Shown one piece after another: positions 36,562 through 44,939 of a DNA stretch of 64,000 bases (position 1 is the first letter of the stretch; the number at the start of each line of letters is the position of its first letter). Source of the DNA: Kuafuiihalomonas sp039024635 (GTDB taxonomy: Bacteria > Myxococcota > Kuafuiibacteriia > Kuafuiibacteriales > Kuafuiibacteriaceae); assembly GCA_039024635.1 (NCBI GenBank), contig JBCCQA010000027.1:1-64000 (forward strand), given 5' to 3'. Both the position numbers and the translations under genes were made by a program. Below the pieces are notes generated by a model. The model made no database searches. It worked only from the letters and a program-made list of their open reading frames with translations, and had not been told where the DNA came from.

Positions 36562-37307
36562 AGAAGGCGCGAGCGGACGAGCTGCTCGCGGCTTCCAAGG
36601 AGGTCGCGAACCAGGTCGAAGCCCAAGGCCTCATCATGAGCGGCAGAGTGCTGTGGACCGACCTTCGGGGTTCCGAAAGGAAGGTCGAGTCGGCCGGGCA
36701 AGCGCTCCCGATCGAAGCTCGCTTCCGCATCAAGGGCCGTCGCCCACGCTTCGTCTCGCGGGGAGGCGAGAAGTTGGAGGCGGCTTTAGCGGGCTTCGGC
36801 GTCGAAGTTCACGGAACCAAAGCCATCGACCTCGGCATCAGCACCGGCGGCTTCACCGACTGTCTGCTCCAGCACGGGGCCCGGGAGGTATGGGGCGTCG
36901 ACGTAGGCTATGGACTGGTGGCCGACGCGCTTCGGCGGGACCCCCGGGTTCGCCTTCTGGAGCGCACTCACGTCGCCACCCTGACCCCCAAGTCCATCGA
37001 GGGCCCGGCCGACCTGGTGGTCGGTGACCTCTCTTTCATCAGTCTGCAGCGCGTCCTTCCCGTGCTCGTCCCGCTTGTCGTCTCCGGAGGGCCCCTCATC
37101 CTGCTCGTGAAACCTCAGTTCGAGGTCGAGGCGCGCCATCTCGAAGCCGGCATCGTGACCGAACCGGAGGTTCGCCTGGCAGCCTTGGACAATATCCGAC
37201 ATTCGGCCGAGGGACTGGGATTTCAGGTTCTGAACGCCATGGAGAGCCCGGTGCACGGCGCCAAAGGCAACATCGAGTGGCTCATGTTCGCTCGCCGAGC
37301 GGAATGA
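36558..37307 (+). CDS. tlyA: TlyA-type rRNA 2'-O-methyltransferase
   Basis: A 249-residue S4-domain plus FtsJ-like methyltransferase. The S4 RNA-binding domain is at residues 1-60, then FVSRGGEKLEAAL, the SAM site DLGISTGGFTDCLLQHGA, the acidic motif VWGVDVGYG, and LVVGDLSFISLQRVLP and LVKPQFEVE. Homologues methylate ribose in 16S and 23S rRNA and influence capreomycin susceptibility. GTG 36558 overlaps the xseB stop as GTGA. The usual dxs neighbour is absent, and the gene ends an xseA-xseB-tlyA unit. Confidence 0.92.
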   Translation: MKKARADELLAASKEVANQVEAQGLIMSGRVLWTDLRGSERKVESAGQALPIEARFRIKGRRPRFVSRGGEKLEAALAGFGVEVHGTKAIDLGISTGGFTDCLLQHGAREVWGVDVGYGLVADALRRDPRVRLLERTHVATLTPKSIEGPADLVVGDLSFISLQRVLPVLVPLVVSGGPLILLVKPQFEVEARHLEAGIVTEPEVRLAALDNIRHSAEGLGFQVLNAMESPVHGAKGNIEWLMFARRAE

Positions 37308-37488
37308 GTCCGGGCTCGAGGCGGTTGTCAGAGAGAGGGTCGTTCAGACGGCCTTCGGCGTCGCCTCGCCCTCCCCGAGGCATGCCTGTTTCGGGCGGGT
37401 CCGGGTCTGGGCAGTCCCGGGCTCGCCCCCTAGTTCATCCGCGGTCGCCTTTCGGTTCTTCCGGCTGAATCCAGGTAGGGTAGCGTCC
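37308..37488. other. Intergenic spacer, nothing recognised
   Basis: A 181-bp GC-rich stretch between tlyA and the LD-carboxypeptidase gene. No RNA gene, strong hairpin or promoter pair was seen. It probably contains the promoter of the downstream pair. Confidence 0.5.
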
Positions 37489-38310
37489 GTGCGCATCGGG
37501 GTGTTCGCGGCTTCTGGGCCTATCGACGGGGCCCGCTTCCAGGCTGGGCAGGAGATCCTCGAATCCTGGGGCCACGAGCTCCGCGTTCAGCCCGACATTC
37601 AACGCAGGCTGGGCTACCTAGCCGGAACCGACGAGCAGCGGATCGAAGCCCTGCTCGAGGCGGGTCGCGGGGTCGACATCGCCATGGCGGCCCGGGGCGG
37701 CTACGGCCTTCACCGCATCCTGGCCCGGGTACCCTGGGAGGCCCTGGAGGCCCCCGTCCTCGGCTTTTCGGATCTGACCGCCCTCCACCTCGCCCGATTC
37801 GCGGCCACCGGCCGAGGCGGGTGGCACGGGCCCGTCGTCTCGCAGCTCGGTGACCTGCGCCCTGAGGAGCTCGAGGCCCTCCGGCGCTTCCTCGAGGACC
37901 CAGGCCCGGTCGAGATGTCCGGCCGAGGCGGACCCGAGGTCCCGGTCGAAGGCACCCTCCTGGGGGGTAATCTGGCCTTGGTGAGCGCCCTCTTGGGGAC
38001 GCCGTGGATCCGCTGGCCCAAGGACACGATCCTCGTCCTGGAGGATGTGGATGAGGCGCCCTACCGCCTCGACCGAATGATGATGCAGCTCGAGCTTTCT
38101 GGCCTGCCCGACCGACTGCAGGCCGTCGCCCTCGGCACCTTCAGTCGGTGCGGGGCGGACGGCCCGTCGGTGGTGCGCGAGCGAGCCGAAGCGTGGGGTC
38201 AGCCCGTGCTCTTCGATTTGCCCTTCGGCCACGGCGACCGCAACCGTGCTTTCGGCGTCGGGGCCCGAGCCACCATGAGCTCGGGGAAGCTACGGGTCGA
38301 GGCTCCATGA
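37489..38310 (+). CDS. LD-carboxypeptidase (peptidase family S66)
   Basis: A 273-residue murein-recycling serine peptidase that removes the terminal D-Ala from tetrapeptides. GTG start. The N-terminus RIGVFAASGPIDGARFQAG and MAARGGYGLHRIL are typical. The nucleophile Ser is in LGFSDLTALHLAR (about 94), the catalytic Glu in LEDVDEAPYRLDRM (about 185) and the His in PFGHGDRNRAF (about 246). The usual GTLLGGNLA motif is present. There is no signal peptide, consistent with the cytoplasmic family members. It overlaps the following serine hydrolase gene as ATGA. Confidence 0.92.
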   Translation: MRIGVFAASGPIDGARFQAGQEILESWGHELRVQPDIQRRLGYLAGTDEQRIEALLEAGRGVDIAMAARGGYGLHRILARVPWEALEAPVLGFSDLTALHLARFAATGRGGWHGPVVSQLGDLRPEELEALRRFLEDPGPVEMSGRGGPEVPVEGTLLGGNLALVSALLGTPWIRWPKDTILVLEDVDEAPYRLDRMMMQLELSGLPDRLQAVALGTFSRCGADGPSVVRERAEAWGQPVLFDLPFGHGDRNRAFGVGARATMSSGKLRVEAP

Positions 38311-39260
38311 TACGAGGCCTACTGGATCGCGCCCAGCGGAGCGGCGTCGCCCCGGCGATCCAGGCCGTGGTCTGCCGTGGCCCAGACAGAATGCTGGACC
38401 TTGCTTTGGGCCAGGTCTCGGCCAGTCGACTCACCGGTCCCGATACCCTCTTCGACCTCGCCTCTTTGACAAAGGTCCTGCTGACCGCCACCGCGTGGAC
38501 CGAGCTGTGGGCCCGGGGCCTCGACTATCCGGACCAAACCATGGCGCCCGGCCTCAGGGTCGAAGACGTCCTTCGGCATAGGGCCGGTTTCCCGGCCCAT
38601 CGTCGCTTCGATGCGAACCTGGGTCAGATACGACCGGAGACCTGGTCGGCTTGGCGCGCCATCCTTGCCCAGGTTCGCCGAGTACCCCGTCGCCATCCGG
38701 GTTCCACGGTCTATAGCGACCTGGGTTTCATGCTCCTGGGGGAGCGCATCGAGGAGCGCTCGGGACGACGCCTGGAGGCCTGGGCCACCGAGGAGGGCTT
38801 TCACGCCTTCGATCGTCGGGATGGCCCACGCACCGTGCCGAAGGACCTGGCGCTGGCGGGCCAGGAGGGCCGAGTCCACGACGACAACGCCCGGGCCATG
38901 GGAGGGGTGGCCGGTCATGCCGGACTTTTTGGGAGCGCTCGAACGGTAGCCGCCGCCGCCCAACGTAGCCTCGAACGACATAGGGTTTCAACCCAATGGC
39001 AGGCTGCGTGGGCCCAGGGCACCTCTCGCTTTGGATTGGGCTGGGATCACCCTGAGCCCGGCGGTACAGCCCCGGGCTGGCCCAGCCGAGCCGTTGGGCA
39101 TCTTGGCCACACCGGGACGAGTGTGTGGATAGATCCGAGGAGTGGTCTGATCGCCGTGCTCTTGACCAACCGCATCCGAGGGAACGCAGGGCTTCGGGGG
39201 ATCCTGGCCCTCCGCCGAGCCTTCCACGCCGCCGTTTGGCAGGTCTGGGGGTCCCCCTAG
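38307..39260 (+). CDS. Serine hydrolase (class C beta-lactamase/DD-peptidase fold)
   Basis: A 317-residue penicillin-recognising-fold hydrolase. The nucleophile motif SLTK is in FDLASLTKVLL (Ser about 52), the second motif YSD is in GSTVYSDLGFMLLGERIEE and HTGT (about 268) replaces the KTG box. A gap before the first motif and GVAGHAGLFGSA are typical of the family. There is no signal peptide, so it probably acts in the cytoplasm alongside the LD-carboxypeptidase, with which it is translationally coupled (ATGA); a wall-recycling substrate is inferred. The EstB-type esterase alternative cannot be excluded. Confidence 0.88.
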   Translation: MIRGLLDRAQRSGVAPAIQAVVCRGPDRMLDLALGQVSASRLTGPDTLFDLASLTKVLLTATAWTELWARGLDYPDQTMAPGLRVEDVLRHRAGFPAHRRFDANLGQIRPETWSAWRAILAQVRRVPRRHPGSTVYSDLGFMLLGERIEERSGRRLEAWATEEGFHAFDRRDGPRTVPKDLALAGQEGRVHDDNARAMGGVAGHAGLFGSARTVAAAAQRSLERHRVSTQWQAAWAQGTSRFGLGWDHPEPGGTAPGWPSRAVGHLGHTGTSVWIDPRSGLIAVLLTNRIRGNAGLRGILALRRAFHAAVWQVWGSP

Positions 39261-39302
39261 CGCGATTTAACCAGTTCCTCGCCTTTACCCCATGGCCCGG
39301 TT

Positions 39303-41063
39303 TTGGTCTTCTCCCGGAGGGTGCGGGTACTGAACCGGGGGTGCATCGTCCTCGCAGCGTCGACGCTTGCGTGTGGCGATCTCACACCCGACATCTACAT
39401 CGATCGTCCGGCCGACGATCCCACGGCGCCGAGTGCGCCCGACAGTCCCGTCGTCGGGTCGCCTCCGACGTCCGACCCCCGCCCGCTGCCGGCCGCCGAC
39501 CGTCCGAGCGATGGTGGCGCGCCCCGTTTCGATTGGGCGGTGGAGGCGATCGGTCAGCTCCCCGAACTCCTGGTGCCGGGCCAAAGCGCAGATATCACCT
39601 TCGAACTTCGCAATGAAGGTGAAGACGCCGCGCCACCCACGTCGGTGAGCATCAGGCTGGAGTCCGGCGCTCCGCTGGGTCGTCTTGGTCAGCGGCGCTT
39701 CGAGCTCGCGCGCATCAGCGTGCCCCAACTCGAGGCGGGCGAGGCCTACCGCGAGACAGTCGATGTGTTCATCCGTACGGCCGTTTCGCCTGCGACCTAC
39801 GGCCTGTCGACCCGCGTCGACCCGGACGACGTCCACCCCGAGACCGACGAGTCGAACAATCAGTGGCTCCACGGCAGCACCCGCGTGTCGCCCATCGTAC
39901 TCAGCCAGGACCGCGTGAACTTCGGAAACGGCTTGGCACCGGGCTGCACCGGGCTGGAGCGGGTCACGGTCCGAAACCTCTCGAGCCAGACCGTACGCTT
40001 CGCGACAACCGAACCCGCTTTGGCCGAATTCCAGCTCGTGCGCGGGCCCGGCCTCCTGGCTCCGGGTCAGACATCGGTGCTGCAGGTCCACTACCGACCC
40101 CAATCCGAAGGCGTCCACACCGATCGGATTGAGATCACCGTCGACGACCAGCGCGGCCTGCCCCTCAGCGTCGAGCTGATCGGTCAGAGCGTGGACTTCC
40201 CGATACGAAACGAAACGACGGAACAGGCGGCGGGTCCGTCCATCGACATGCTGCTTGTCGTCGCGGACGGCCCCGACATGGATGAGGAGTGGAACGAGCT
40301 GGCCCGCTTCGCGCCTCAGGTCATCGACCGCCTCAGAGACCAAGAAGTCGCCTTTCGAATCGCCGTGGCCCGAACTGGCGCCGCCGAGCTGCTGGTGGGA
40401 CCGGTCGTCGACCACCGCCAGCCCGACGCGACCCAGCACCTCTTGGAGCTGCTCCAGCGAGGGGCGGCAGAGAGCGCGAACGCGGGCGAGAACCGAGAGC
40501 TCTTCGCCACCGCCGACCGGCTCATCGAAGGCCCCTTGGAGCTGCGCCGAGAGGCCGGACTGGCCCTGGTCTTTCTATCCAACACCGACGACGCGTCGCC
40601 GGCCCCGGCGGACTGTATGGCCGGCCGGCCCGTCGAAGCCTGCTATCGCCAGCGATTCATCGACGCAAAGTCAGGTCTAGGGGGCGTGCACCAAGTGGCC
40701 GTCCACGGCATCTTCGAAGACGGAAGCCCGAGCTGCGGTCAGGACCAGGCCGAGCGTTTGTGGCATCTTGCATCGGACCTCGGCGGCACCATCAACTCCG
40801 TGTGCGAGGAAGACGCCTTCACCGCCCTTTGGCAGTTCAACGACGCCCGCTTCGGAATGCCCGTCGACTTCACGCTGCAAGGAACGCCGATTCCAGACAC
40901 CGCCGGCGTCAAGGTGGACGGAGCGCGGGTGCCGGCTTATGACTTCCTGCGGGCCGAGAACGTCTGGTGGATCAACGACCGCACGCTTCACTTCATCCAC
41001 GGTCGTCAGCCCACCGCCGCCCAGAGCATCGACATTGAGTATCTGGTCCGCTGCGAGCTCTAG
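39303..41063 (+). CDS. Large surface lipoprotein with CARDB-like, Ig-like and VWA-like regions
   Basis: A 586-residue lipoprotein: an N-terminal signal with lipobox LAASTLACGDL (Cys about 24) is followed by a Pro/Asp-rich linker. A CARDB-like beta domain comes next (ADITFELRNEGEDAAPPTSV, ETDESNNQW), then an Ig-like 'choice-of-anchor' domain (DRVNFGNGLAPGCTGLERVT, LQVHYRPQSEGVHTDRIEIT). A C-terminal alpha/beta domain resembles VWA (IDMLLVVADGPDMDEEWNEL), but its metal site reads DGPD instead of DxSxS. Cys pairs such as PSCGQDQ and NSVCEED probably form disulfides. It stands alone between two gene blocks and is convergent with the anti-sigma gene (186 bp). The surface role is inferred. Confidence 0.8.
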   Translation: MVFSRRVRVLNRGCIVLAASTLACGDLTPDIYIDRPADDPTAPSAPDSPVVGSPPTSDPRPLPAADRPSDGGAPRFDWAVEAIGQLPELLVPGQSADITFELRNEGEDAAPPTSVSIRLESGAPLGRLGQRRFELARISVPQLEAGEAYRETVDVFIRTAVSPATYGLSTRVDPDDVHPETDESNNQWLHGSTRVSPIVLSQDRVNFGNGLAPGCTGLERVTVRNLSSQTVRFATTEPALAEFQLVRGPGLLAPGQTSVLQVHYRPQSEGVHTDRIEITVDDQRGLPLSVELIGQSVDFPIRNETTEQAAGPSIDMLLVVADGPDMDEEWNELARFAPQVIDRLRDQEVAFRIAVARTGAAELLVGPVVDHRQPDATQHLLELLQRGAAESANAGENRELFATADRLIEGPLELRREAGLALVFLSNTDDASPAPADCMAGRPVEACYRQRFIDAKSGLGGVHQVAVHGIFEDGSPSCGQDQAERLWHLASDLGGTINSVCEEDAFTALWQFNDARFGMPVDFTLQGTPIPDTAGVKVDGARVPAYDFLRAENVWWINDRTLHFIHGRQPTAAQSIDIEYLVRCEL

Positions 41064-41249
41064 GCCGAGGATCACAGAGTTCAGCTCGCTTCCCGTCTGC
41101 CCTAGACCGGAAGCCGCGCATCATGACTGGCACCGATTGTTGGTCGTCTGGTACCTACACGACCCGCGTCCTGCATGTTGGCGTCCGGCTGACCACGCAT
41201 GGGCAGCATCGTTGGCTGAGTTGAAGAGCTACTGAAAAGCCGCGGGGAC
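41064..41249. other. Intergenic region between convergent genes
   Basis: A 186-bp stretch with slightly more A and T than its neighbours. No tRNA-like fold, terminator with U-tract or repeat was found. It should contain termination signals for both flanking genes. Confidence 0.4.
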
Positions 41250-41921
41250 TCAGCGACAGCGTTCGCGGATCCGGTCCAGCAAGGGACTTGAGGGGTTCTG
41301 ACTCTGAATCCGAGCCCCGAGTTCGCGCCCCGATTCCCGAAGACCGAGGGCGCACTGGGCGAGGGCCATGACGCCCAACCGCTCTTCTAAGAGGATACCT
41401 TCGGGGAAGCGACGTTGATGGGTCTCCGCCATCTTCAGCGCCTCTGACCAAGCGCCATCCCGTAGGAAGCGCTGCGCGTCGGCCATCAGCCGCGCTTCGG
41501 CGAGAAGGTCACTCGAGGAGGCTTCGGGCTCCGCGAGAACCCCATGCTCCTCGTCCGCGAGCACAGCTGCAGGGCGTGACGGTGCCGTCGTGGGCGCCGG
41601 TGTTTCAACCACCGGATCTTCCGGCGGCCTCAGTCGAACGTTCTCGAATGCGCTGCTCCGGCGTTCGGGCTCGACGAGACGGCGACCCTCCTGGGTCGGG
41701 CTCGGCCACAGAACCACCGCGGCAGCCGCAACCCCAAGGGCCGCTGCGCCGCCGATCCAAGGCGCGCTACCGGCCGAGGCACTTGCGGCGCTTCCGGCCG
41801 CGCCCGCGGCTATCTTGGCCTGGAGGCTCTCGGCCACTCGGGCCTTGGCGCCCGGAGGCGGTCCGTCCAGTCGCCGCCCCGCTTCGACCAGCGCCCGCGC
41901 CTCGGGTCCTAGATCACTCAC
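41250..41921 (-). CDS. Probable membrane anti-sigma or sigma-linked protein
   Basis: A 223-residue protein with a soluble N-terminal segment (residues 1-50), one membrane segment (about 55-72, PWIGGAAALGVAAAAVVLW) and a Pro/Glu-rich linker followed by TPR-like helices (LLAEARLMADAQRFLRDGAW, LGVMALAQCALGLRES). It is coupled by ATGA to the ECF sigma gene and is the last gene of the leftward block, the classical position for a sigma regulator. No zinc-binding anti-sigma motif (HxxxCxxC) is present, so it is not a ZAS-type anti-sigma and direct sigma binding is inferred only from position. Confidence 0.72.
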   Translation of the reverse strand: MSDLGPEARALVEAGRRLDGPPPGAKARVAESLQAKIAAGAAGSAASASAGSAPWIGGAAALGVAAAAVVLWPSPTQEGRRLVEPERRSSAFENVRLRPPEDPVVETPAPTTAPSRPAAVLADEEHGVLAEPEASSSDLLAEARLMADAQRFLRDGAWSEALKMAETHQRRFPEGILLEERLGVMALAQCALGLRESGRELGARIQSQNPSSPLLDRIRERCR

Positions 41922-42517
41922 GCGATCTCTCCCTCGACCCGCTCTTGGGCGGCTCGGTGACGGCCCACGGCGGCCTCGAAGGCTCGCCGCGCCGCACGAA
42001 GGCGGCTGTAGACGGTGTTGAGCTTGAGCTGGAGGGCCTCCGCGATCTCCGGTGCGGTGGCTTGCTCCAGCTCGGCCAATACGAAGACGGCTCGCTTGTC
42101 CTCGTCGAGCTCGTCCAGGCAGCTGTGAAGCAGTCCTCTTGCCTGCTCGGCCTCTGCCGTCGCTTCGGGGTCAGGCCCAGGGTCCACCAGCTCGGCTTCG
42201 AGCAGGTCCACGATCCGGCCCCGTTTCCGGCGATGGGCCTTCGCCACGTTGAGGGTGATGCCAAAGAGCCAAGTCTTGAGCTTCGACCGTCCCTCGAACT
42301 CGTGGAGCCGACGGTGAACGACCAAGAAGACATCCTGGACCGCATCATCCACGGCCGCCGAGGGGACCCCCAACCGCCGTGCGCTTCGCCAGACGAAGTC
42401 GAAGTGCTGTTCGTAGATGACTGCAAAGCGCTCCGACTCCTCTCCTCGACCAGACTCGACCTGTGTTGGCTGACCCAATCCTCGGTCCTGTTCCTTCGTG
42501 TGGGGAGGGCCCCGCAT
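41918..42517 (-). CDS. ECF RNA polymerase sigma factor
   Basis: A 199-residue sigma-70-family extracytoplasmic-function sigma factor. Region 2 includes IYEQHFDFVWRSARRLG, DDAVQDVFLVVHRRL and the -10 recognition stretch KTWLFGITLNVAKAHRR. Region 4 includes AELEQATAPEIAEALQLKL and NTVYSRLRAARRAFE, the helix-turn-helix for -35 recognition. It begins 3 bp after the stop of the upstream barrel-protein gene and overlaps its downstream partner by 4 bp, so it lies inside a long surface-protein operon and could autoregulate it. Its regulon cannot be read from the sequence. Confidence 0.93.
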   Translation of the reverse strand: MRGPPHTKEQDRGLGQPTQVESGRGEESERFAVIYEQHFDFVWRSARRLGVPSAAVDDAVQDVFLVVHRRLHEFEGRSKLKTWLFGITLNVAKAHRRKRGRIVDLLEAELVDPGPDPEATAEAEQARGLLHSCLDELDEDKRAVFVLAELEQATAPEIAEALQLKLNTVYSRLRAARRAFEAAVGRHRAAQERVEGEIA

Positions 42518-42520
42518 CCG

Positions 42521-43390
42521 TCACCGAAAGCGACGTTCGATCCCTAATAAAGCGCGAAGAGAGGCGACTGCGGGCTGATACAAGAGCTCCGTACCGGGTT
42601 CACCCGGATCGCGGGCAAGGATCTGAGGCCGGAGCCGGTGGAACTGAGCCTCCACCCCGATTCGGAACTCGACTGGCCCCAGCCCTCTTCGCAAGGCGAC
42701 AGCCGGTCCCCCCGCAAACCAGAGGGTCTCCCCGGTATCGGCTTCCGTCACTGTGAAGGTCCCAAGCTCTGCCGCGGCGCAGCCGTCAATGGCCCAAGGA
42801 CCTCGGTTCCAGAAGATGCGGCAGGCCCTGACCCATCCGCCCCCACCCACGACTTCAGCGTCCTCGAGTCCTTGGACGGCCCGGGGCAGCCGAAACCAAG
42901 CCCCGAGCTCAACTCGCCAAGGGAAGCGAAGAACCGAAAGGCCGAGCTGAGTCTGGAGGGTGGCCCTCGGACTGGCGCCGAATACGAGCCCCGTCTCCGC
43001 ACTCGCGCCCGCAATCCACGGCCAACCCACCCGGACCGGGCGCAAAGTCGTCCCGGCTCGGACGGGCGCGCGCCGAGGGGCCGTCACGGGCGTTCTCGAG
43101 ATTTCGGCCGCCGCCAGCGCAATGATCACGGCGGCTGCTTCGGCCAGCGCTTCGCAACTCTCCCCCCGGAGTGTCCTCGACGAGGCGCCCACCCTGGAGA
43201 AAATGCGGAGCTCGGCTCTCCAAGGATCGTCCTCGAGCACCGCTATCGCTTCGAGTTCGAGGGCCTCCAGGCTCGGGCCCACGAGACTACGGACCTCTTT
43301 GGCGACCTTGGCCGCGCTTGGACACTCGGGAGGGCCTTGCCAGTCCAAGCTCAGTCCAGAGACGGCGATGCCCAGGAGCGGCCCGATCAT
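42521..43390 (-). CDS. Probable outer-membrane beta-barrel protein
   Basis: A 289-residue exported protein. After a short signal-like N-terminus comes an N-terminal domain common in Myxococcota (LDWQGPPECPSAAKVAKEV, RGESCEALAEAAAVIIALA; two Cys). A beta-barrel-like portion with alternating amphipathic strands follows (GLVFGASPRATLQTQLGLS, FPWRVELGAWFRLP, VEFRIGVEAQFHRL), ending in Phe-Arg. The ATG at 43390 overlaps the stop of the RmlD/cupin gene by 4 bp, and the stop is 3 bp from the sigma gene. Its role could be a surface sensor for the ECF sigma factor (inference). Confidence 0.7.
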   Translation of the reverse strand: MIGPLLGIAVSGLSLDWQGPPECPSAAKVAKEVRSLVGPSLEALELEAIAVLEDDPWRAELRIFSRVGASSRTLRGESCEALAEAAAVIIALAAAEISRTPVTAPRRAPVRAGTTLRPVRVGWPWIAGASAETGLVFGASPRATLQTQLGLSVLRFPWRVELGAWFRLPRAVQGLEDAEVVGGGGWVRACRIFWNRGPWAIDGCAAAELGTFTVTEADTGETLWFAGGPAVALRRGLGPVEFRIGVEAQFHRLRPQILARDPGEPGTELLYQPAVASLRALLGIERRFR

Positions 43391-44418
43391 GGCGTACTCG
43401 ACCCGGGACGGATGAAGAGTACGCGGCTCTGGGTCACCGGCCGCACTGTTCCGGCCCTGAAAGCTCCGCCCTGGCCCTCGGCCAGGATGCAGTCGACGCC
43501 GCCCTCGACCAACACCTTGCCTGCCAACACCCAGAGCTGGCCGGGCCCGGGCAGTGCCCAGGCTTCGCCAGGGCTGAGCGAGCGTGGCTCCGAATGAACG
43601 CCGAGGGCCTCGAGGGCTTCGCTTTGGGAACTCGGAGCTTTGGGACCGACGAGGGCCGGCGTTGAAGCGGCCGATGACGATGCCTCCGTCGGTCGGTCTT
43701 CGTCTCTGTCCCAAGCCGGAAGCATGCTCTTAGAGGGGGCCAGGCGTGGGGTGAGAGCGAGCGCGCTCTCGGAAGCCGACACGCGAACGGGCAGTCCGTG
43801 CCAGCCACCCACCGTTCGGTAGAGCGCCGCCACGTCCACGGAGGGTCCTTCGCTCGCCGCATGAACGAGACCAGGCTCGACGCACCAGCCGCGCAGAGCC
43901 TCGCCCAGGTCGTCGGCCCGCACCGGACTGACCTTGCTTCGGGTCGGCGCCCGAAGGCCCGCACGAAGTTGGGCCTCCACAGCTTCAACCCAGGGCCCGC
44001 TTCGGACCACAAGACCCCTCCCCCGGCTGGCCGTCTGTAGAAATCGCTCTCCTCGAAGCGCGGCCTCGGCAAAGATGGCTGAGGGCTCCGGCGACTCCGA
44101 AACGTCGAAGGGCCCCCCTACCTGACCAAATACGTCGGCCACCGAGAGGTAGACAGGGCGGCAGTCGAACTCCAAGGACGCCGCGGCCAGATTGATGGCG
44201 GCCTCGGCACTCACCCGAAACGCTCGATCCGGGTCGGCTTCCGCGCTCTCGGCGTCTCGCCAAGCGGCCAACACAACCGCTTGCGGTCGCCGCGCCTCCA
44301 CGACGGCGCGTACGGCGCGCATGTCGGTGATGTCGACTTCGACTGCTTCCGCTGGCCCCTCCTTGGCCAAACCTCGGACCATGGCTTCGACTTCGGCGCT
44401 CTGGAGGACGAGAATCAT
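43387..44418 (-). CDS. RmlD-like protein lacking catalytic residues, with cupin-like tail
   Basis: A 343-residue protein. Its N-terminal 230 residues follow the dTDP-4-dehydrorhamnose reductase pattern (VEVDITDMRAVRAVVEARRP, AEAAINLAAASLEF, PVYLSVADVFGQVGGPFDV). However, the NAD-binding GxxGxxG is absent, TDYVF is SVADVF, and the catalytic YxxxK position reads FAEAAL (Phe/Ala). So it is probably a non-catalytic paralogue. The last 70 residues look like a cupin (SLSPGEAWALPGPGQLWVLA and KVLVEGGVDCILAEGQG). It is coupled by ATGA at both ends to the SPOR and barrel genes. No signal peptide. A regulatory or binding role is inferred. Confidence 0.75.
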   Translation of the reverse strand: MILVLQSAEVEAMVRGLAKEGPAEAVEVDITDMRAVRAVVEARRPQAVVLAAWRDAESAEADPDRAFRVSAEAAINLAAASLEFDCRPVYLSVADVFGQVGGPFDVSESPEPSAIFAEAALRGERFLQTASRGRGLVVRSGPWVEAVEAQLRAGLRAPTRSKVSPVRADDLGEALRGWCVEPGLVHAASEGPSVDVAALYRTVGGWHGLPVRVSASESALALTPRLAPSKSMLPAWDRDEDRPTEASSSAASTPALVGPKAPSSQSEALEALGVHSEPRSLSPGEAWALPGPGQLWVLAGKVLVEGGVDCILAEGQGGAFRAGTVRPVTQSRVLFIRPGSSTP

Positions 44419-44939
44419 GGGTATTCGACAATCAGGGGGGCCTCCTCCAGTCGCTCGGCCCAAGCGCGGGCGGCAGCGCGCGCCTCGCGGCGACTCCCGA
44501 AGCGACCCAAGCGGAGACGGTACCAGGTTCCGCGTGCACCTAGGTCTACTTCCGACACGAAGGCCGGCGACTCCGGCCGATGGGCTCGCATCCAGGCCTC
44601 CGCTTCCTCTTTCGTCTCGAAGGCGCCCACCTGAAAGCCCCAGCCGCGAGCGGGCGGAGGTGCAAACGCGAAGCGGAACGGCGTGGTGCTGGTCTCTACC
44701 GGATTCGTCATCGCTACCAACGACGACGGGATCGACGAGGTCGGACCCAGGGGGGCCGGGAGGAGCGCCTCCTTCATCGCAGCGGACGGGCGGGGTCCGT
44801 CCACCGGAGGCGTCCACTCGGCGGCCTTCCACCGACCTAGAGTAAAGGCCCCCGCCCAGCTGACGACCAGGAACAGAGGCGCGAGGGCAAAGGCCCACCG
44901 AGGCCCGCTTAGATGAACCCGTCGATGCTGGCGCCTCAT
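44415..44939 (-). CDS. SPOR-domain membrane protein
   Basis: A 174-residue type II membrane protein: a basic cytoplasmic N-terminus (MRRQHRRVHLSGPR), one membrane segment (FALAPLFLVVSWAGAFTLG), a Pro/Ser-rich linker, and a C-terminal SPOR domain (about residues 95-170). The SPOR domain contains GWGFQVGAFETKEEAEAWM, RGTWYRLRLGRFGSRREARA and AARAWAERLEEAPLIV. SPOR domains bind denuded septal peptidoglycan. It is linked by ATGA to the lipoprotein gene upstream and to the RmlD/cupin gene downstream, so it is part of the surface-protein operon. Confidence 0.9.
   Translation of the reverse strand: MRRQHRRVHLSGPRWAFALAPLFLVVSWAGAFTLGRWKAAEWTPPVDGPRPSAAMKEALLPAPLGPTSSIPSSLVAMTNPVETSTTPFRFAFAPPPARGWGFQVGAFETKEEAEAWMRAHRPESPAFVSEVDLGARGTWYRLRLGRFGSRREARAAARAWAERLEEAPLIVEYP

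Noticed and set aside
41064..41249. Possible tRNA or sigma-54 site in the convergent gap
   Set aside because: No cloverleaf could be drawn, and TGGCACCGATTGTTGG lacks the correct -24/-12 spacing.
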